Shown here: positions 48,367 to 57,484 of the stretch, piece after piece
Layout of the letters: each line of letters opens with the position of its first letter
Numbering within the stretch: the stretch's first letter is position 1
From: Desulfuribacillus alkaliarsenatis
Lineage (GTDB): Bacteria > Bacillota > Bacilli > Desulfuribacillales > Desulfuribacillaceae
Direction of reading: 5' to 3'
Assembly (NCBI RefSeq): GCF_001730225.1
Contig: NZ_MIJE01000032.1
Coordinates: 169,913 to 233,912 of the forward strand
Length of the DNA: 64,000 nucleotides
The notes under the pieces: model-generated
Database searches by the model: none
Told to the model about the DNA's origin: nothing
What the model saw: only the letters and a program-made list of their open reading frames with translations
Program-made: the position numbers and the translations under genes

Positions 48367-50679
48367 TTACTCAATCGGAGTTAAGTATACATCATTAGAG
48401 TAATAATAGTACAGGATATCTTTATAATTATACTTCAAATTGTCCGATGAATCACGAGCTATTGCCATACCATAGGCACCCCATTGAGAAAGACCAAATC
48501 CATGACCAAAACCATAGCCATTAAATACATACTCTTGTCTTTTCGAAGCAACTCTAAGCTCATCCTTTTGATTAATAATTACAAATTCATTTGAGCTACC
48601 ATTCACTGTAGCAGGCATACTACCAGTAGTAGACGACGAGCCTATAACATATAAACTAGCAGGAGTATCTGACTGAGGATAATCTACTTTATTGCCATTA
48701 GCACCGAGTATAGTATATTCGCCTCGGGCTTCAATCTCAAACCTAGTACTTCTCAAGCTTGACCCATCGCGGAACAACGACCTATGGGCGTCTGGGCTTG
48801 ATACAGTTACGACATTACCATTTGCTCGAACCTGCATTACCCTGCCTGAGTCACCCCTTTGTGTAACCTTCAACGATAGTACTGGTGCATTAATCATTGG
48901 ATTTGTTGAACGTTGATTCGCATTAATCATATCTCTAATTTGAACAGCCGTATAAGGACCCCTACTCCATTTGTAAGCATTGTTTTCATGTAATTCCTCA
49001 ATAATAACAACTTTATCTCCAGTATTAACCCTTGTCAAAGATGTATGATAAATATCAGCGTTAGCACGAACATTTACATTTGTACCTTCTATAACTGCAT
49101 GCTCTAGACCTATTTGATTAAATTCACCGGTAGGATTAACAAAGTTAGAATGTATATATCCAAAGGTGCCATCCTGTAGCATTACATGATACCATTTTGA
49201 TACTCGATCTAATACTGCCGCATCATAAGGACTTTCCTTTGCCGTTAAATAAGAAATCCCATTACCCCAAACCTCAGTACCTTCCGCAGTCATTCCCCCT
49301 GAATTAGAAGAGTAAAAGGTTTGTACTAATCTGCCATCGTTTGTTCTTAATAATTGTCCTCTTGTTGCATCTACCGCTTGGTTTGTATCAGCGGCTTCCA
49401 TTGAGTACCCCCAGTATGCTTGATCCTTGACATCATCTACAACATGGGCAATTGACCAGCCACTCCTACCTAATGCGAATGTTCTAGCGATAACAGCTTG
49501 AGCCTTCAGGGCTTCCATAGGCCAACCACTTGCCATCTCTCTTGGTACAACACCATATAAATATTCATCCATAGGCAAGATATTAACTACTGCCAGTTTA
49601 TGATTAAGAGTTGATAGCTCAATATTACCACGATAAGTACGGTTAAAGCGTTCATTAACCTTTACTACTGGGACGCTATTACCAGACATCGCCTTTATGT
49701 TTAATTTCGTCCGACTCTGAGGAATAATTCCAATATTAATCCTATTTCCATTAACAACTGCCTGTTTTAGCAATATATAGTCTGTGCTTTTTGGAAATAT
49801 AAACTCTCTTCCAGGAAAAGCACTCGTCAATTCTTGTCGCAAATTATGCTGAGCTACTTCACTTACTTCATTGCCTACTAACACTTTATATCTTACGTTT
49901 TTATTATTATTTGCAATCTCACCGTTGTTATTGCTCCCATTGGATTCTACATTTCCGTTAGATTCTACATTTCCGTTAGATTCTACGTCTCCATTGGATT
50001 CTATATCCCCATTAGGCTCCGCATCTACAACAGAGTCTACAGTTCCATTAGAGTCAGCAGTTCCATTGACTCCACTATTCTCAGTTGGCACAATTGCTAT
50101 GTAAGCTACAAATCCAACTTTTCTAAAATCATTAATTAGTGCTAAGGCAGATTCTTTCTCTATGAAAGATCCAGCCTGAACACGATATCCAGCTTTTACA
50201 GTTGGGGTATAGTTTGTCTCATTACTAATTTTTGCTCGAATTGAATCTGCATCACTAAAGCTAAAATAATAGCCTACAACTACTTGATAGCGAGTCTGAC
50301 CTAGTAAACTCTCTTCAATAATTAGAGATTTATAATTACTAGCTTGTAAATTAGCATCAATAGATTTAGCTTCATCTAGATTATTAGTCTCTGCCACTAA
50401 TACATAATGCTGATTTAAATGAAATATCATCTCCTCCGTAGGAGCAGCATTAATCATAACCTCTCCCGACGCAAGCTCTTGAATTTCTAGCCCAGTAGGA
50501 GAAGATAATGTTACATAGGGTACATCCTCACGATGACTTCCTTCATCAAAAAGCAAACCTACCCTAATTATACGGTCATGTACAGTTTCTCCTGCCTCTA
50601 CCAAAGTAGCCTGCCACGAACTAATTAATAGACTCATAACTAGAATACAAGTTATTATAAAATGTTTTCTATTCCCCAT
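48367..50679 (-). CDS. SpoIID/LytB-domain protein with SPOR repeats
   Basis: A secreted protein of 770 residues. The signal peptide covers about residues 1-30 of the start at ATG 50679, which has GGGGAG upstream. SPOR-like repeats (GYRVQAGSFIEKESALALI) lie at about 60-170. A run of S-N-G-N-V-E type repeats follows at about 215-245. The SpoIID peptidoglycan-lytic core begins near 369 with MDEYLYGVVPREM and ends near 735 with GHGFGLSQWGAYG. A SH3-like segment (residues 500-570, with NVNVRANAD) interrupts it. The gene lies upstream of queA, as SpoIID-like genes do in several Bacillota. It may act in spore engulfment or wall remodelling. Confidence 0.9.
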   Translation of the reverse strand: MGNRKHFIITCILVMSLLISSWQATLVEAGETVHDRIIRVGLLFDEGSHREDVPYVTLSSPTGLEIQELASGEVMINAAPTEEMIFHLNQHYVLVAETNNLDEAKSIDANLQASNYKSLIIEESLLGQTRYQVVVGYYFSFSDADSIRAKISNETNYTPTVKAGYRVQAGSFIEKESALALINDFRKVGFVAYIAIVPTENSGVNGTADSNGTVDSVVDAEPNGDIESNGDVESNGNVESNGNVESNGSNNNGEIANNNKNVRYKVLVGNEVSEVAQHNLRQELTSAFPGREFIFPKSTDYILLKQAVVNGNRINIGIIPQSRTKLNIKAMSGNSVPVVKVNERFNRTYRGNIELSTLNHKLAVVNILPMDEYLYGVVPREMASGWPMEALKAQAVIARTFALGRSGWSIAHVVDDVKDQAYWGYSMEAADTNQAVDATRGQLLRTNDGRLVQTFYSSNSGGMTAEGTEVWGNGISYLTAKESPYDAAVLDRVSKWYHVMLQDGTFGYIHSNFVNPTGEFNQIGLEHAVIEGTNVNVRANADIYHTSLTRVNTGDKVVIIEELHENNAYKWSRGPYTAVQIRDMINANQRSTNPMINAPVLSLKVTQRGDSGRVMQVRANGNVVTVSSPDAHRSLFRDGSSLRSTRFEIEARGEYTILGANGNKVDYPQSDTPASLYVIGSSSTTGSMPATVNGSSNEFVIINQKDELRVASKRQEYVFNGYGFGHGFGLSQWGAYGMAIARDSSDNLKYNYKDILYYYYSNDVYLTPIE
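49943..50032. repeat. 18-bp coding minisatellite in the SpoIID-like gene
   Basis: Four to five 18-base units in tandem (49943-49960, 49961-49978, 49979-49996, 49997-50014 and a decayed 50015-50032) encode a six-residue Ser-Asn-Gly-Asn-Val-Glu motif. The first two units are identical. It forms a flexible linker and is likely to vary in length between strains. Confidence 0.88.
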
Positions 50680-50736
50680 GATGTCAATCTCCCCATTTTT
50701 CTGTTTTTGTATAGAATTGTTTTTAATCACACTTCA

Positions 50737-51966
50737 CTATCTGTCACCATTCGACAAAGCTGCCAGGTAATCCTGCTCTTTTAAATAATCTATCGGTACT
50801 GCTAAGCCTAGTATTATTTCTGTACCACTGCGCTCAACTATGCCAGCATTAGCAAATACTACCGCTACTACATCACCTTTGTGGTTAAATACTGGACTGC
50901 CGCTGCTGCCTTGCAAAATTGGACTTTCAATAACTAACACTGGCCTATCCCAATCCCTTATATTAGATAATCCGATTGCTTGTCCTTCTTTAATAATTTG
51001 TGTCAAACCTAATGGATTCCCTATAACTATCATTCTCTGGGTTGTATCAATTTCAAATACTGAAGAAAGATTAGCAACTGGTAAATCTCGTCCATCAATA
51101 TCCACTATTGCTAAATCAATGTCAGGATATTCTGCCACCACTTGACCCTTATACATAGGTCCACTGTCAAAGGTAATAAACAAAGAGCCAGCATTCTCAA
51201 CCACATGATAATTAGTTACAATCAATCCATCAGCAGCAATATTAAAGCCCGTAGCTTTACTACTCTGCGTATTTATGGTAACAACAGGCTTCATCCATTC
51301 ACGGACAACTGGGTCTCTTTCTAGCTCCCTTGACTTTGTCAATAAATCTAGTGACGGAAGTTGAAAAACACGTGCCCATGGACCTAAAATCATTACAATG
51401 GCAAAAACTATTACCGTGACCACAAGAAAACGAATCATAAATCTTCGTCGCTCATGTAGTTCCTCGTATTCTTTTTCATAATATTCCTTATATGAATCTC
51501 GTTCTAAATTCCTATCATACTCAATATCACAGTAATGCAACGCCTGGTCTTCATCTATAATTGTTTTACGCTCTTTCCATTTACCAGAGGGAATTAAGCG
51601 TTTATTTTCAGTAATTGGCTGATTATAAATATACACATAGGCCTGTACAATACCTTGTTCTGTGTATACGTCTTGGATCACTCGCAGGTACTCATTTTCT
51701 TTTGGGTCGATATTCGGACTATAACCTTCTAGCCCATCTATATTTATTAATTCGTGTGCTGTTAGCTGATAAAGTTCACCATAGACCTTATGATTTTTAT
51801 CTGCCACCATTCCTGGATAACCCATGCAAGTATCATATAGCATGCCAAACGTCCAAGAATTGCTAGCAATTTTTTTTGCGTTTGCTATATAGTGATGGTT
51901 ACTCTCTCCCTCTAACAGTGTTCCATATACAAACACGAGTTGATTTGTATTGTCGATGTTGTCCAC
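50737..51966 (-). CDS. gamma-glutamylcyclotransferase-like domain fused to a membrane-anchored serine protease
   Basis: A 409-residue fusion. Residues 10-130 resemble a GGCT/YtfP-type cyclotransferase: VYGTLL at 13-18 and the LDxxEG-type motif IDGLEGY, with the catalytic-position E80. An acidic coiled segment (145-175) leads into one membrane helix (about 177-197). Residues 215-400 are a trypsin-like protease of the DegP type, with H254 (TNYHVV), D284 (DIDLAIV) and S355 (GSSGSP). By the positive-inside rule the GGCT part is cytosolic and the protease external. No PDZ domain follows. The first codon is a GTG inside an AGGTGG site, so the exact start is unsure. Confidence 0.82.
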   Translation of the reverse strand: MDNIDNTNQLVFVYGTLLEGESNHHYIANAKKIASNSWTFGMLYDTCMGYPGMVADKNHKVYGELYQLTAHELINIDGLEGYSPNIDPKENEYLRVIQDVYTEQGIVQAYVYIYNQPITENKRLIPSGKWKERKTIIDEDQALHYCDIEYDRNLERDSYKEYYEKEYEELHERRRFMIRFLVVTVIVFAIVMILGPWARVFQLPSLDLLTKSRELERDPVVREWMKPVVTINTQSSKATGFNIAADGLIVTNYHVVENAGSLFITFDSGPMYKGQVVAEYPDIDLAIVDIDGRDLPVANLSSVFEIDTTQRMIVIGNPLGLTQIIKEGQAIGLSNIRDWDRPVLVIESPILQGSSGSPVFNHKGDVVAVVFANAGIVERSGTEIILGLAVPIDYLKEQDYLAALSNGDR

Positions 51967-52002
51967 CTCGCAAAAACATATTTACTAGATTACATTTTAC
52001 CT

Positions 52003-52920
52003 TTAATCTATAAGCTTTATTTGCTCTTCAAATACATAGCCACCAGAGTATTCCAAAACTAGGTATAACCTTTGTAAATCTTCAGTTGGTATATCGTGCA
52101 AATAAAAATATCTATGTGCGCTGCCATATCTATCAGTTTCTGAAGGTAGCTCAAATTCCCATTGTGCTAAAGCTTCATTTGTAACGCTGCGATTCTCTAA
52201 ATACGCTCTTTCTATCTTATACTCAACTGTTTGGTAACCAAATCGGTCTAAATACATATTCGCACTCAAAACATTTCTATGTTCTCTAATAATCAAATTC
52301 TTATAACCAAATAACTTATATTGTAAATCTCTCATTTCAAAACGCCCTGCATCACTCGTCAGCATTCTCTGTCCATCATCTAACGAAACGTAATACTGCA
52401 TAATAGAATTTTCTGTAAATGCTACCGTTTTTGCTTCTTCCATAACTTCTTCCTGATAATTCGACGTGCCACGCGAACCGTTATTGAGGATTCGTGATAT
52501 ATATATATCTACGATTGGTTCTTTAGGCACATCAATTTCTATATTAACTGAAAAATATCCGTTAGCAATTTCATCTGCTTTGATTTGAGTAAAAGACTGA
52601 TCATTGCCAAATGAATAGTTAAAGTAAACTTCATCAGCCTCAGTATATTCTTTAAGCTGCCAGCTAACGATTGCAACAGTTTCCCCAGAGTCTAGGGTTT
52701 CAAATTGAAAATCTGGATTGGTCCACCAGTTAGCATCTTCACGCATCTGTTGGACTGTATAGCGAATGTTCGATACTTCATGAGACACATCGCTTTGGAT
52801 ATTCTGTACTTGATTTTGTAAGTTCCTAATTTGTGTTTCTAAGCCTCTAGTATTGTTCCATGTAAATAACTGCAAGGCCATTACCGTTACTAGTAAAATA
52901 ATTATCCTTTTGTCGTTCAT
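52003..52920 (-). CDS. membrane-anchored coiled-coil protein, unknown
   Basis: A 305-residue protein that no family recognised by me explains. Residues 5-20 form an N-terminal membrane anchor. A coiled coil covers about 27-65 (LETQIRNLQNQVQNIQSDV). The rest (about 75-305) is a soluble, beta-rich, aromatic-rich region outside the cell. It has no cysteine. A good SD (AGAAGGGGG) precedes ATG 52920. It lies directly upstream of the fused protease gene, with a 36-base gap, so the two may work together at the cell surface; this is inference from position. Confidence 0.75.
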   Translation of the reverse strand: MNDKRIIILLVTVMALQLFTWNNTRGLETQIRNLQNQVQNIQSDVSHEVSNIRYTVQQMREDANWWTNPDFQFETLDSGETVAIVSWQLKEYTEADEVYFNYSFGNDQSFTQIKADEIANGYFSVNIEIDVPKEPIVDIYISRILNNGSRGTSNYQEEVMEEAKTVAFTENSIMQYYVSLDDGQRMLTSDAGRFEMRDLQYKLFGYKNLIIREHRNVLSANMYLDRFGYQTVEYKIERAYLENRSVTNEALAQWEFELPSETDRYGSAHRYFYLHDIPTEDLQRLYLVLEYSGGYVFEEQIKLID

Positions 52921-52965
52921 ATATGCAAGCCCCCTTCTAGTGTTAACGACAAATTATTTGCTAAG

Positions 52966-53235
52966 TCATTTTTTCAATCGAACTGGCATTGTTTCCTGTT
53001 CAAGATATCTCAAATATGCCAAAGCGTCCTCGAACGACTCTCCACACATTTCTTCCGAAGGCTTTAAGTCGTTACATACTTTTGGTCTCTCAGGCAGATT
53101 GAATATTTTACACTTCTTATCTATTGTTAAGTGCGGACATCGCACCCCCGCTTCTTTACCTTCTGGCAGACCAGGCATAGGAGAAGATATAGTTATTGCT
53201 ATGCAGCAAGCGCCACAGTTTTCTCTACAGTCCAA
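52966..53235 (-). CDS. YkgJ-like cysteine-cluster protein
   Basis: An 89-residue protein with the CxxxCxxCC pattern of the YkgJ/UPF0153 family (CRENCGACC at residues 3-11), a second CPHL and KCKIF, and PKVC further on. Such proteins probably bind zinc or an Fe-S cluster. The TTG start follows AGGGG by about 10 bases. The function is unknown. It lies between the ACR3-like gene and the coiled-coil gene. Confidence 0.85.
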   Translation of the reverse strand: MDCRENCGACCIAITISSPMPGLPEGKEAGVRCPHLTIDKKCKIFNLPERPKVCNDLKPSEEMCGESFEDALAYLRYLEQETMPVRLKK

Positions 53236-53268
53236 GTTTCATTACCCCTATCTTAAACTAATATACTA

Positions 53269-54258
53269 CTAATCTTTTTTGTTATCTGCTGCCAAATCTT
53301 GCTTTTTAGAATTATTCATTAGCAATAAAACCTTCGCTATAACAGCGAGTATTGGTAGTTCTAACAAAGGCCCTATGATTAAAGCAAGTGCCACCAATGG
53401 TTGATCTGGAAATGCAACTACTGCAATACCTAATGCAACTGGAGAATTACGCGCCAAAGTAGTAAAGTTTAAGCTAACTATATCTGCACGAGCAAGGTAC
53501 ATTGCTCTACCAACAAATTGACCAATTGTAAAGTTAATAATAAAGAATAAGAGAATCGGTATTATCATTAAGAGTAAAATTTCTACATTTTCTAGCAACT
53601 GATAACCTTGAGATGCAAACATTGCTGCAATTGCTAATGACAGAAAAATAATGTTTGTTTTGCTAAAAAAAGGAATTAGCTTATCTTCTAAAATATCGCT
53701 TTTGTTTTTTGCATGTAAAAGCTTACGTGTAATGTTCGCAGATAATAATGGTATCAGCAAAACAATTACTATACTCTTTATCAAATCAGTATAAACAATG
53801 CCACCCATTACCCCTGTAAAGATATATAAATATACTGGCAGTAGTATCAGCTGTAATATGAAGTTTATCGGTAAAATAGCTAATGACTGATTAACATTGC
53901 CCTTAGCGATTCCCGTAAAAATTACATACCAATCCGTGCACGGAGTCACCATTAACATGATAAATCCGAGCCATAGATATGGATGATCAGATAAAAACAT
54001 TGCTCCGAGTAACCAAGCTAGGAGCGGTGTCCACAGGAAATTAATAGCTAAGCTAACTTTTACAAACTTAGAGTTTGTGAACCCTTGCCTTACATCGCTT
54101 AAGGAAATTGATAGAAACATCCCATAAAATAATAAAAAAAGTGCAGGTACTATTAGATGCTGAGAAAAGTATGTAATCACCTCTAATTGTCCTAACAATA
54201 AACCAACTACAACCGCGAGTAGTATAATAAGTGTTTGGTATTTTTCGATAAAACTCAT
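53269..54258 (-). CDS. ACR3/bile-acid-type carrier
   Basis: A 329-residue membrane carrier with ten helices. The segments MVTPCTDWYVIFTGIAKG and LARNSPVALGIAVVAFPDQP match the ACR3 arsenite efflux and related BASS carriers. The conserved cysteine of ACR3 is in TPCTDW. Assignment to arsenite is plausible but not proven, as no arsR or arsC is adjacent. The next gene upstream, on the same strand, is a rubredoxin separated by a terminator. Confidence 0.8.
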   Translation of the reverse strand: MSFIEKYQTLIILLAVVVGLLLGQLEVITYFSQHLIVPALFLLFYGMFLSISLSDVRQGFTNSKFVKVSLAINFLWTPLLAWLLGAMFLSDHPYLWLGFIMLMVTPCTDWYVIFTGIAKGNVNQSLAILPINFILQLILLPVYLYIFTGVMGGIVYTDLIKSIVIVLLIPLLSANITRKLLHAKNKSDILEDKLIPFFSKTNIIFLSLAIAAMFASQGYQLLENVEILLLMIIPILLFFIINFTIGQFVGRAMYLARADIVSLNFTTLARNSPVALGIAVVAFPDQPLVALALIIGPLLELPILAVIAKVLLLMNNSKKQDLAADNKKD

Positions 54259-54332
54259 GAGCCAGTATATCCTTTCAACTGATAAACATTATTATTCAAC
54301 AGTTTACTATACTGAGCATGTTTTTACCATAC

Positions 54333-54370
54333 AAAAGCGCTCAAGCAAACTATCGCACTCGAGCGCTTTT
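54333..54370 (-). terminator. terminator of the rubredoxin gene
   Basis: AAAAGCGCTC and GAGCGCTTTT arms (54333-54342 and 54361-54370) enclose an 18-base loop, with T runs in both directions. Confidence 0.85.
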
Positions 54371-54391
54371 AACTATATTTAAAATTCTTAA

Positions 54392-54556
54392 TTACTCATC
54401 CACTGGTTCGAAGTCTGATTTTGGCACGCCACATAGCGGACATAACCACTCATCAGGAACATCCTCGAAAGCCGTTCCAGGTGCAACCCCGTTATCAGGG
54501 TCCCCTTCTGCTGGATCATAAATATAACCACATATTTCACACTCATACTTTTTCAT
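54392..54556 (-). CDS. rubredoxin
   Basis: A 54-residue iron protein with Cys6-x2-Cys9 (CEIC) and Cys39-x2-Cys42 (CPLC) around one iron atom. The sequence has the typical Y-x-x-x-P-x-x-G and [10 protein letters not shown] elements. It is a soluble electron carrier in anaerobic metabolism or oxidative-stress defence. AAGGAG lies upstream of ATG 54556. Its redox partner is not in the window. Confidence 0.97.
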   Translation of the reverse strand: MKKYECEICGYIYDPAEGDPDNGVAPGTAFEDVPDEWLCPLCGVPKSDFEPVDE

Positions 54557-54630
54557 TTTCCAGTTCAACTCCTTCGTTCAATATCTATAATTATATTATT
54601 CTTCTTAATTTTACCACATCACAAAATATT

Positions 54631-55665
54631 TTACTCAGTAATTGCGTGTTTAATAAATATAGTTTTTTCATTTGCTAAGTCAATGTCTTTTAATTCCGTA
54701 TCATCTAAATTTAAATCTCCTTCTTTACTAGATGCGCTAAATACTCTCACCACAGGTCTTGAAGGTAAACCTTTATGCTGTTTAACGACAACTCCTATAT
54801 CTCCGTTAGTGAGTGTTACCCAGCTACCAGTAGGATATATAGAAACCGATTTCAGGAACACGTTTATGATATTTAAATCAAATTTACTATTAGCTTCGGC
54901 CATAATTTTTTCGCATGCTTCGTATGGTTTCAAGTCTTCCCTAGCTAGCAGAGTATCAAAATAATCAGCAACAGCAACAATTTTTGCAAATAACGGTATT
55001 TCATCACCTTTTACTCCCCTAGGATAACCGCTACCATCAACATGTTCATGGTGCTGAAGAGCTATATGAGCTGTAACGATATTGAAATCGTATTTTTTTC
55101 TTAAAATATTAAAACCTTGGACAGGGTGATCATTTTCTGGTATATCAGGTAGGCTTTTACCAATGTCGTGCAGAAGCGAGCCAATTGCTAGTTCCGCTAA
55201 TTGTATATTGCTAACTTTCAAGTGTATACCCATGAGCACAGATATCATGCAGGTGTTTAGAGAATGTACGAATAACTTATTATCCTTTGTACGAATATCA
55301 GTTAAATTTACTAATATATTGTTATTTTGCATAATCTCAGAAACTATATTGTCCGTTGTTTTTTTAAATGAATTGATGTCAAAATCCTTCCCTGCTTGTA
55401 CTCTCTCTACCGCAATCGATAAATTGCTCATTGCTTCTCTGCGAGTTTCTTCTGATACTAAGTCTTTCACTTCAATATCATTAAATCGTTCATCTTTTAT
55501 GTAGATTGCACTAACACCAATTTCTTTCAAGCGACTAATTAATCCCACCGATAAAACAACACCGCTTCTTAATAAAACGTTGCCATCCTTTGTGTACAGA
55601 TTACGCCCTAGGACTTGCCCGTATCTTACATTATCTATCGTAGTATAAATCATATGAAAACACAT
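54631..55665 (-). CDS. HD-GYP domain protein (second copy)
   Basis: An HD-GYP protein of 344 residues from the first ATG; an ATG four codons later (55653) is a better start by SD spacing. The N-terminal beta-rich segment (residues 5-70) includes YGQVLGRNLYTKDGNVLLRSG, and the HD-GYP domain has HDIGKSLPD and HHEHVDGSGYPRGVKGDEI. It has the same two-part layout as the protein at 41.0-42.1 kb but only moderate similarity. It probably hydrolyses c-di-GMP. Confidence 0.88.
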   Translation of the reverse strand: MCFHMIYTTIDNVRYGQVLGRNLYTKDGNVLLRSGVVLSVGLISRLKEIGVSAIYIKDERFNDIEVKDLVSEETRREAMSNLSIAVERVQAGKDFDINSFKKTTDNIVSEIMQNNNILVNLTDIRTKDNKLFVHSLNTCMISVLMGIHLKVSNIQLAELAIGSLLHDIGKSLPDIPENDHPVQGFNILRKKYDFNIVTAHIALQHHEHVDGSGYPRGVKGDEIPLFAKIVAVADYFDTLLAREDLKPYEACEKIMAEANSKFDLNIINVFLKSVSIYPTGSWVTLTNGDIGVVVKQHKGLPSRPVVRVFSASSKEGDLNLDDTELKDIDLANEKTIFIKHAITE

Positions 55666-55685
55666 CCAATGTAATATTCTTATTC

Positions 55686-55719
55686 AAAAAAAGTACGATA
55701 GCTAAGCTTCCGTACTTTT
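55686..55719 (-). terminator. terminator between the SDR and HD-GYP genes
   Basis: AAAGTACG and CGTACTTT arms (55690-55697 and 55711-55718) are followed by a T run on the minus strand. It ends the SDR transcript. Confidence 0.8.
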
Positions 55720-55764
55720 CATGTTAATTTTATAGAATAATACTCGTAAAAAAAATAGGCTTTT

Positions 55765-56616
55765 TTACTTAAATACTTTAGTTTGAATTGCATTTTGACT
55801 TATTATCATTAATTCCTTTCTAATTTCCTTATCCAGACATATTGGTGGGTATTCTACAACTTTTTGTTCTTGATCAAACATTTTACCCGTAATTCCAGCT
55901 ACTTCAGGGGAAATTGCTAAGTACACACCAGTCTTTGCTCCTTGCTCAGCAGAAATACTTCTGCGATTCATTATAGGTGCAACAAGTTTCATCATAAATG
56001 TTTCGCCATTCCATATGTTAGTTGCTACACGCCCTGGATAAGCCGCGTTGACAGTAACACCTGTATCTTTTAATTCCTCAGCTAAGTCGATGGTAAAATG
56101 TATTTGTGCCAGCTTAGATGCCGAATATGCTTTGAACCCATGGGTTTTACTCGAAAACATGTTCGAATTTAATTTGATTTTACCATAAAACGCTGACTTA
56201 GAAGTTATATTGATAATAAGGGCATTTGGAGTTTTAGTAATCGTCGGAAGCAGCATCCTAGTCAATACTATAGGGCCCAAATAGTTCACACCCATAGTCA
56301 TTTCAAAACCATCCTTAGTGGTTGCTAGTTTATCACAGAAAACACCAGCATTATTAATTAAAACATCTAGTTGATTATACTTAGCAGTGAAATTCTGAGC
56401 AAAGCTACTAATTGATGCAAAGGATGACATATCAATCTCTAGGATTTCAATATCAGCTTCTGAGTATTCTTTAAGAATCTTCTCTTTGACTTGATTAGCT
56501 TTATCTAGATTCCTGCAAGCCATAATTAGTTTATGACCTTTCATTGCAAGCTGTTTTGTCATCTCTAATCCTATGCCACTTGTAGCTCCCGTAATTACTA
56601 TTGTCTTTCCCGCCAA
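55765..56616 (-). CDS. short-chain dehydrogenase/reductase
   Basis: A 283-residue SDR with the NAD(P)-binding TGATSGIG near residues 10-17, NNAG (INNAGVF) and the catalytic YxxxK as YSASK, with the serine in ITSKSA nearby. The retinol-dehydrogenase-like group is the closest in my memory. The substrate is unknown. The start is a TTG with AGGAG 9 bases upstream. Confidence 0.9.
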   Translation of the reverse strand: MAGKTIVITGATSGIGLEMTKQLAMKGHKLIMACRNLDKANQVKEKILKEYSEADIEILEIDMSSFASISSFAQNFTAKYNQLDVLINNAGVFCDKLATTKDGFEMTMGVNYLGPIVLTRMLLPTITKTPNALIINITSKSAFYGKIKLNSNMFSSKTHGFKAYSASKLAQIHFTIDLAEELKDTGVTVNAAYPGRVATNIWNGETFMMKLVAPIMNRRSISAEQGAKTGVYLAISPEVAGITGKMFDQEQKVVEYPPICLDKEIRKELMIISQNAIQTKVFK

Positions 56617-56637
56617 AATACCCCACTCCTATGGAAC

Positions 56638-57030
56638 TTAATTTTCTTTCAATTTAAATTCTGCTTTATCTGCTATGCTAATTCCAAGTCTGTAATCTGT
56701 CAAATTCACTTCTGATGATATGTTTTTCTGAAAAACAAGCTTATCTCCATCTATATTAAATACATACTTATACAACCCATCATGTGTCATCATTGTTAAC
56801 ATTTTCTCCTCTATAGTATAAACACCAACTGGTAAATAACTATTTAACGGATCATAACTGAAAGAAATATCGTTCCCAGAAATGGTAACCTGCGGAGATA
56901 TAGCTGCCTCTGAATCTGTTTTTTCAAGTATATAGTTTCCGTCTTTTATAGTTGTTATAGCACTATTTGAATTACAAGCTGTCAAAAATAACAAAAATAA
57001 TACCATTATCAAACTAACAGATGCTCTCAT
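56638..57030 (-). CDS. small lipoprotein, unknown
   Basis: Starting at ATG 57030, this 130-residue protein begins with a signal peptide and a lipobox (LTAC, cysteine near residue 19). Mature residues form a small beta-rich domain with repeated segments (ITTIKDGNYILEKTDSEAA and VYTIEEKMLTMM). No family is recognised. The lipid anchor places it on the outer face of the membrane. It sits directly downstream of the YccF gene. Confidence 0.8.
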   Translation of the reverse strand: MRASVSLIMVLFLLFLTACNSNSAITTIKDGNYILEKTDSEAAISPQVTISGNDISFSYDPLNSYLPVGVYTIEEKMLTMMTHDGLYKYVFNIDGDKLVFQKNISSEVNLTDYRLGISIADKAEFKLKEN

Positions 57031-57053
57031 TTGCTTCGATTCTCCTCTGAAAT

Positions 57054-57428
57054 TCATATATTAGAATAGTGTATCCTAGCTCCAAATGGTATGAGACCAA
57101 GCTGCGCAAACTTAAAATGCTGCAGTCCAAATGGTATACCTATAATTGTTAGGCATAACAGTACGCCTATTATAAGATGAGCTAGAGCTAGTTCCCATCC
57201 TAAAAAAATTAACCATATTATATTTAAAAGTAATCCACCTGCTCCAAAGTGGCCAAGCTCTATTTCTTTTCCAAATGGCCACAGCACAAATGTTGCAATC
57301 TTAAAACATTGAATGCCAAAGGGTATCCCAATAATCGTTATACACAAAATCAGCCCTGCTATAGACCATAAGATAAATGCTATTAACCCGCCAAATACTA
57401 GCCATATAATATTACCAACAAAACTCAT
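57054..57428 (-). CDS. YccF-domain membrane protein
   Basis: A 124-residue membrane protein with two copies of a YccF half-repeat (GLILCITIIGIPFGIQCFKIA and GVLLCLTIIGIPFGLQHFKFA; each split here into under 20 residues by its helix). This is the DUF307/YccF family, of unknown function. GAGGAAG precedes ATG 57428. It ends just before a lipoprotein gene, so the two are probably co-transcribed. Confidence 0.87.
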   Translation of the reverse strand: MSFVGNIIWLVFGGLIAFILWSIAGLILCITIIGIPFGIQCFKIATFVLWPFGKEIELGHFGAGGLLLNIIWLIFLGWELALAHLIIGVLLCLTIIGIPFGLQHFKFAQLGLIPFGARIHYSNI

Positions 57429-57484
57429 TGTCTACTTCCTCTCTACTCTAGCAAAATAAAAATCTAAATCCTGACTTTCTTTTT

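Noticed and set aside
49943..50032. CRISPR-like short repeats
   Set aside because: The 18-bp units are contiguous, have no spacers and encode a protein linker. No CRISPR array was found in the window.
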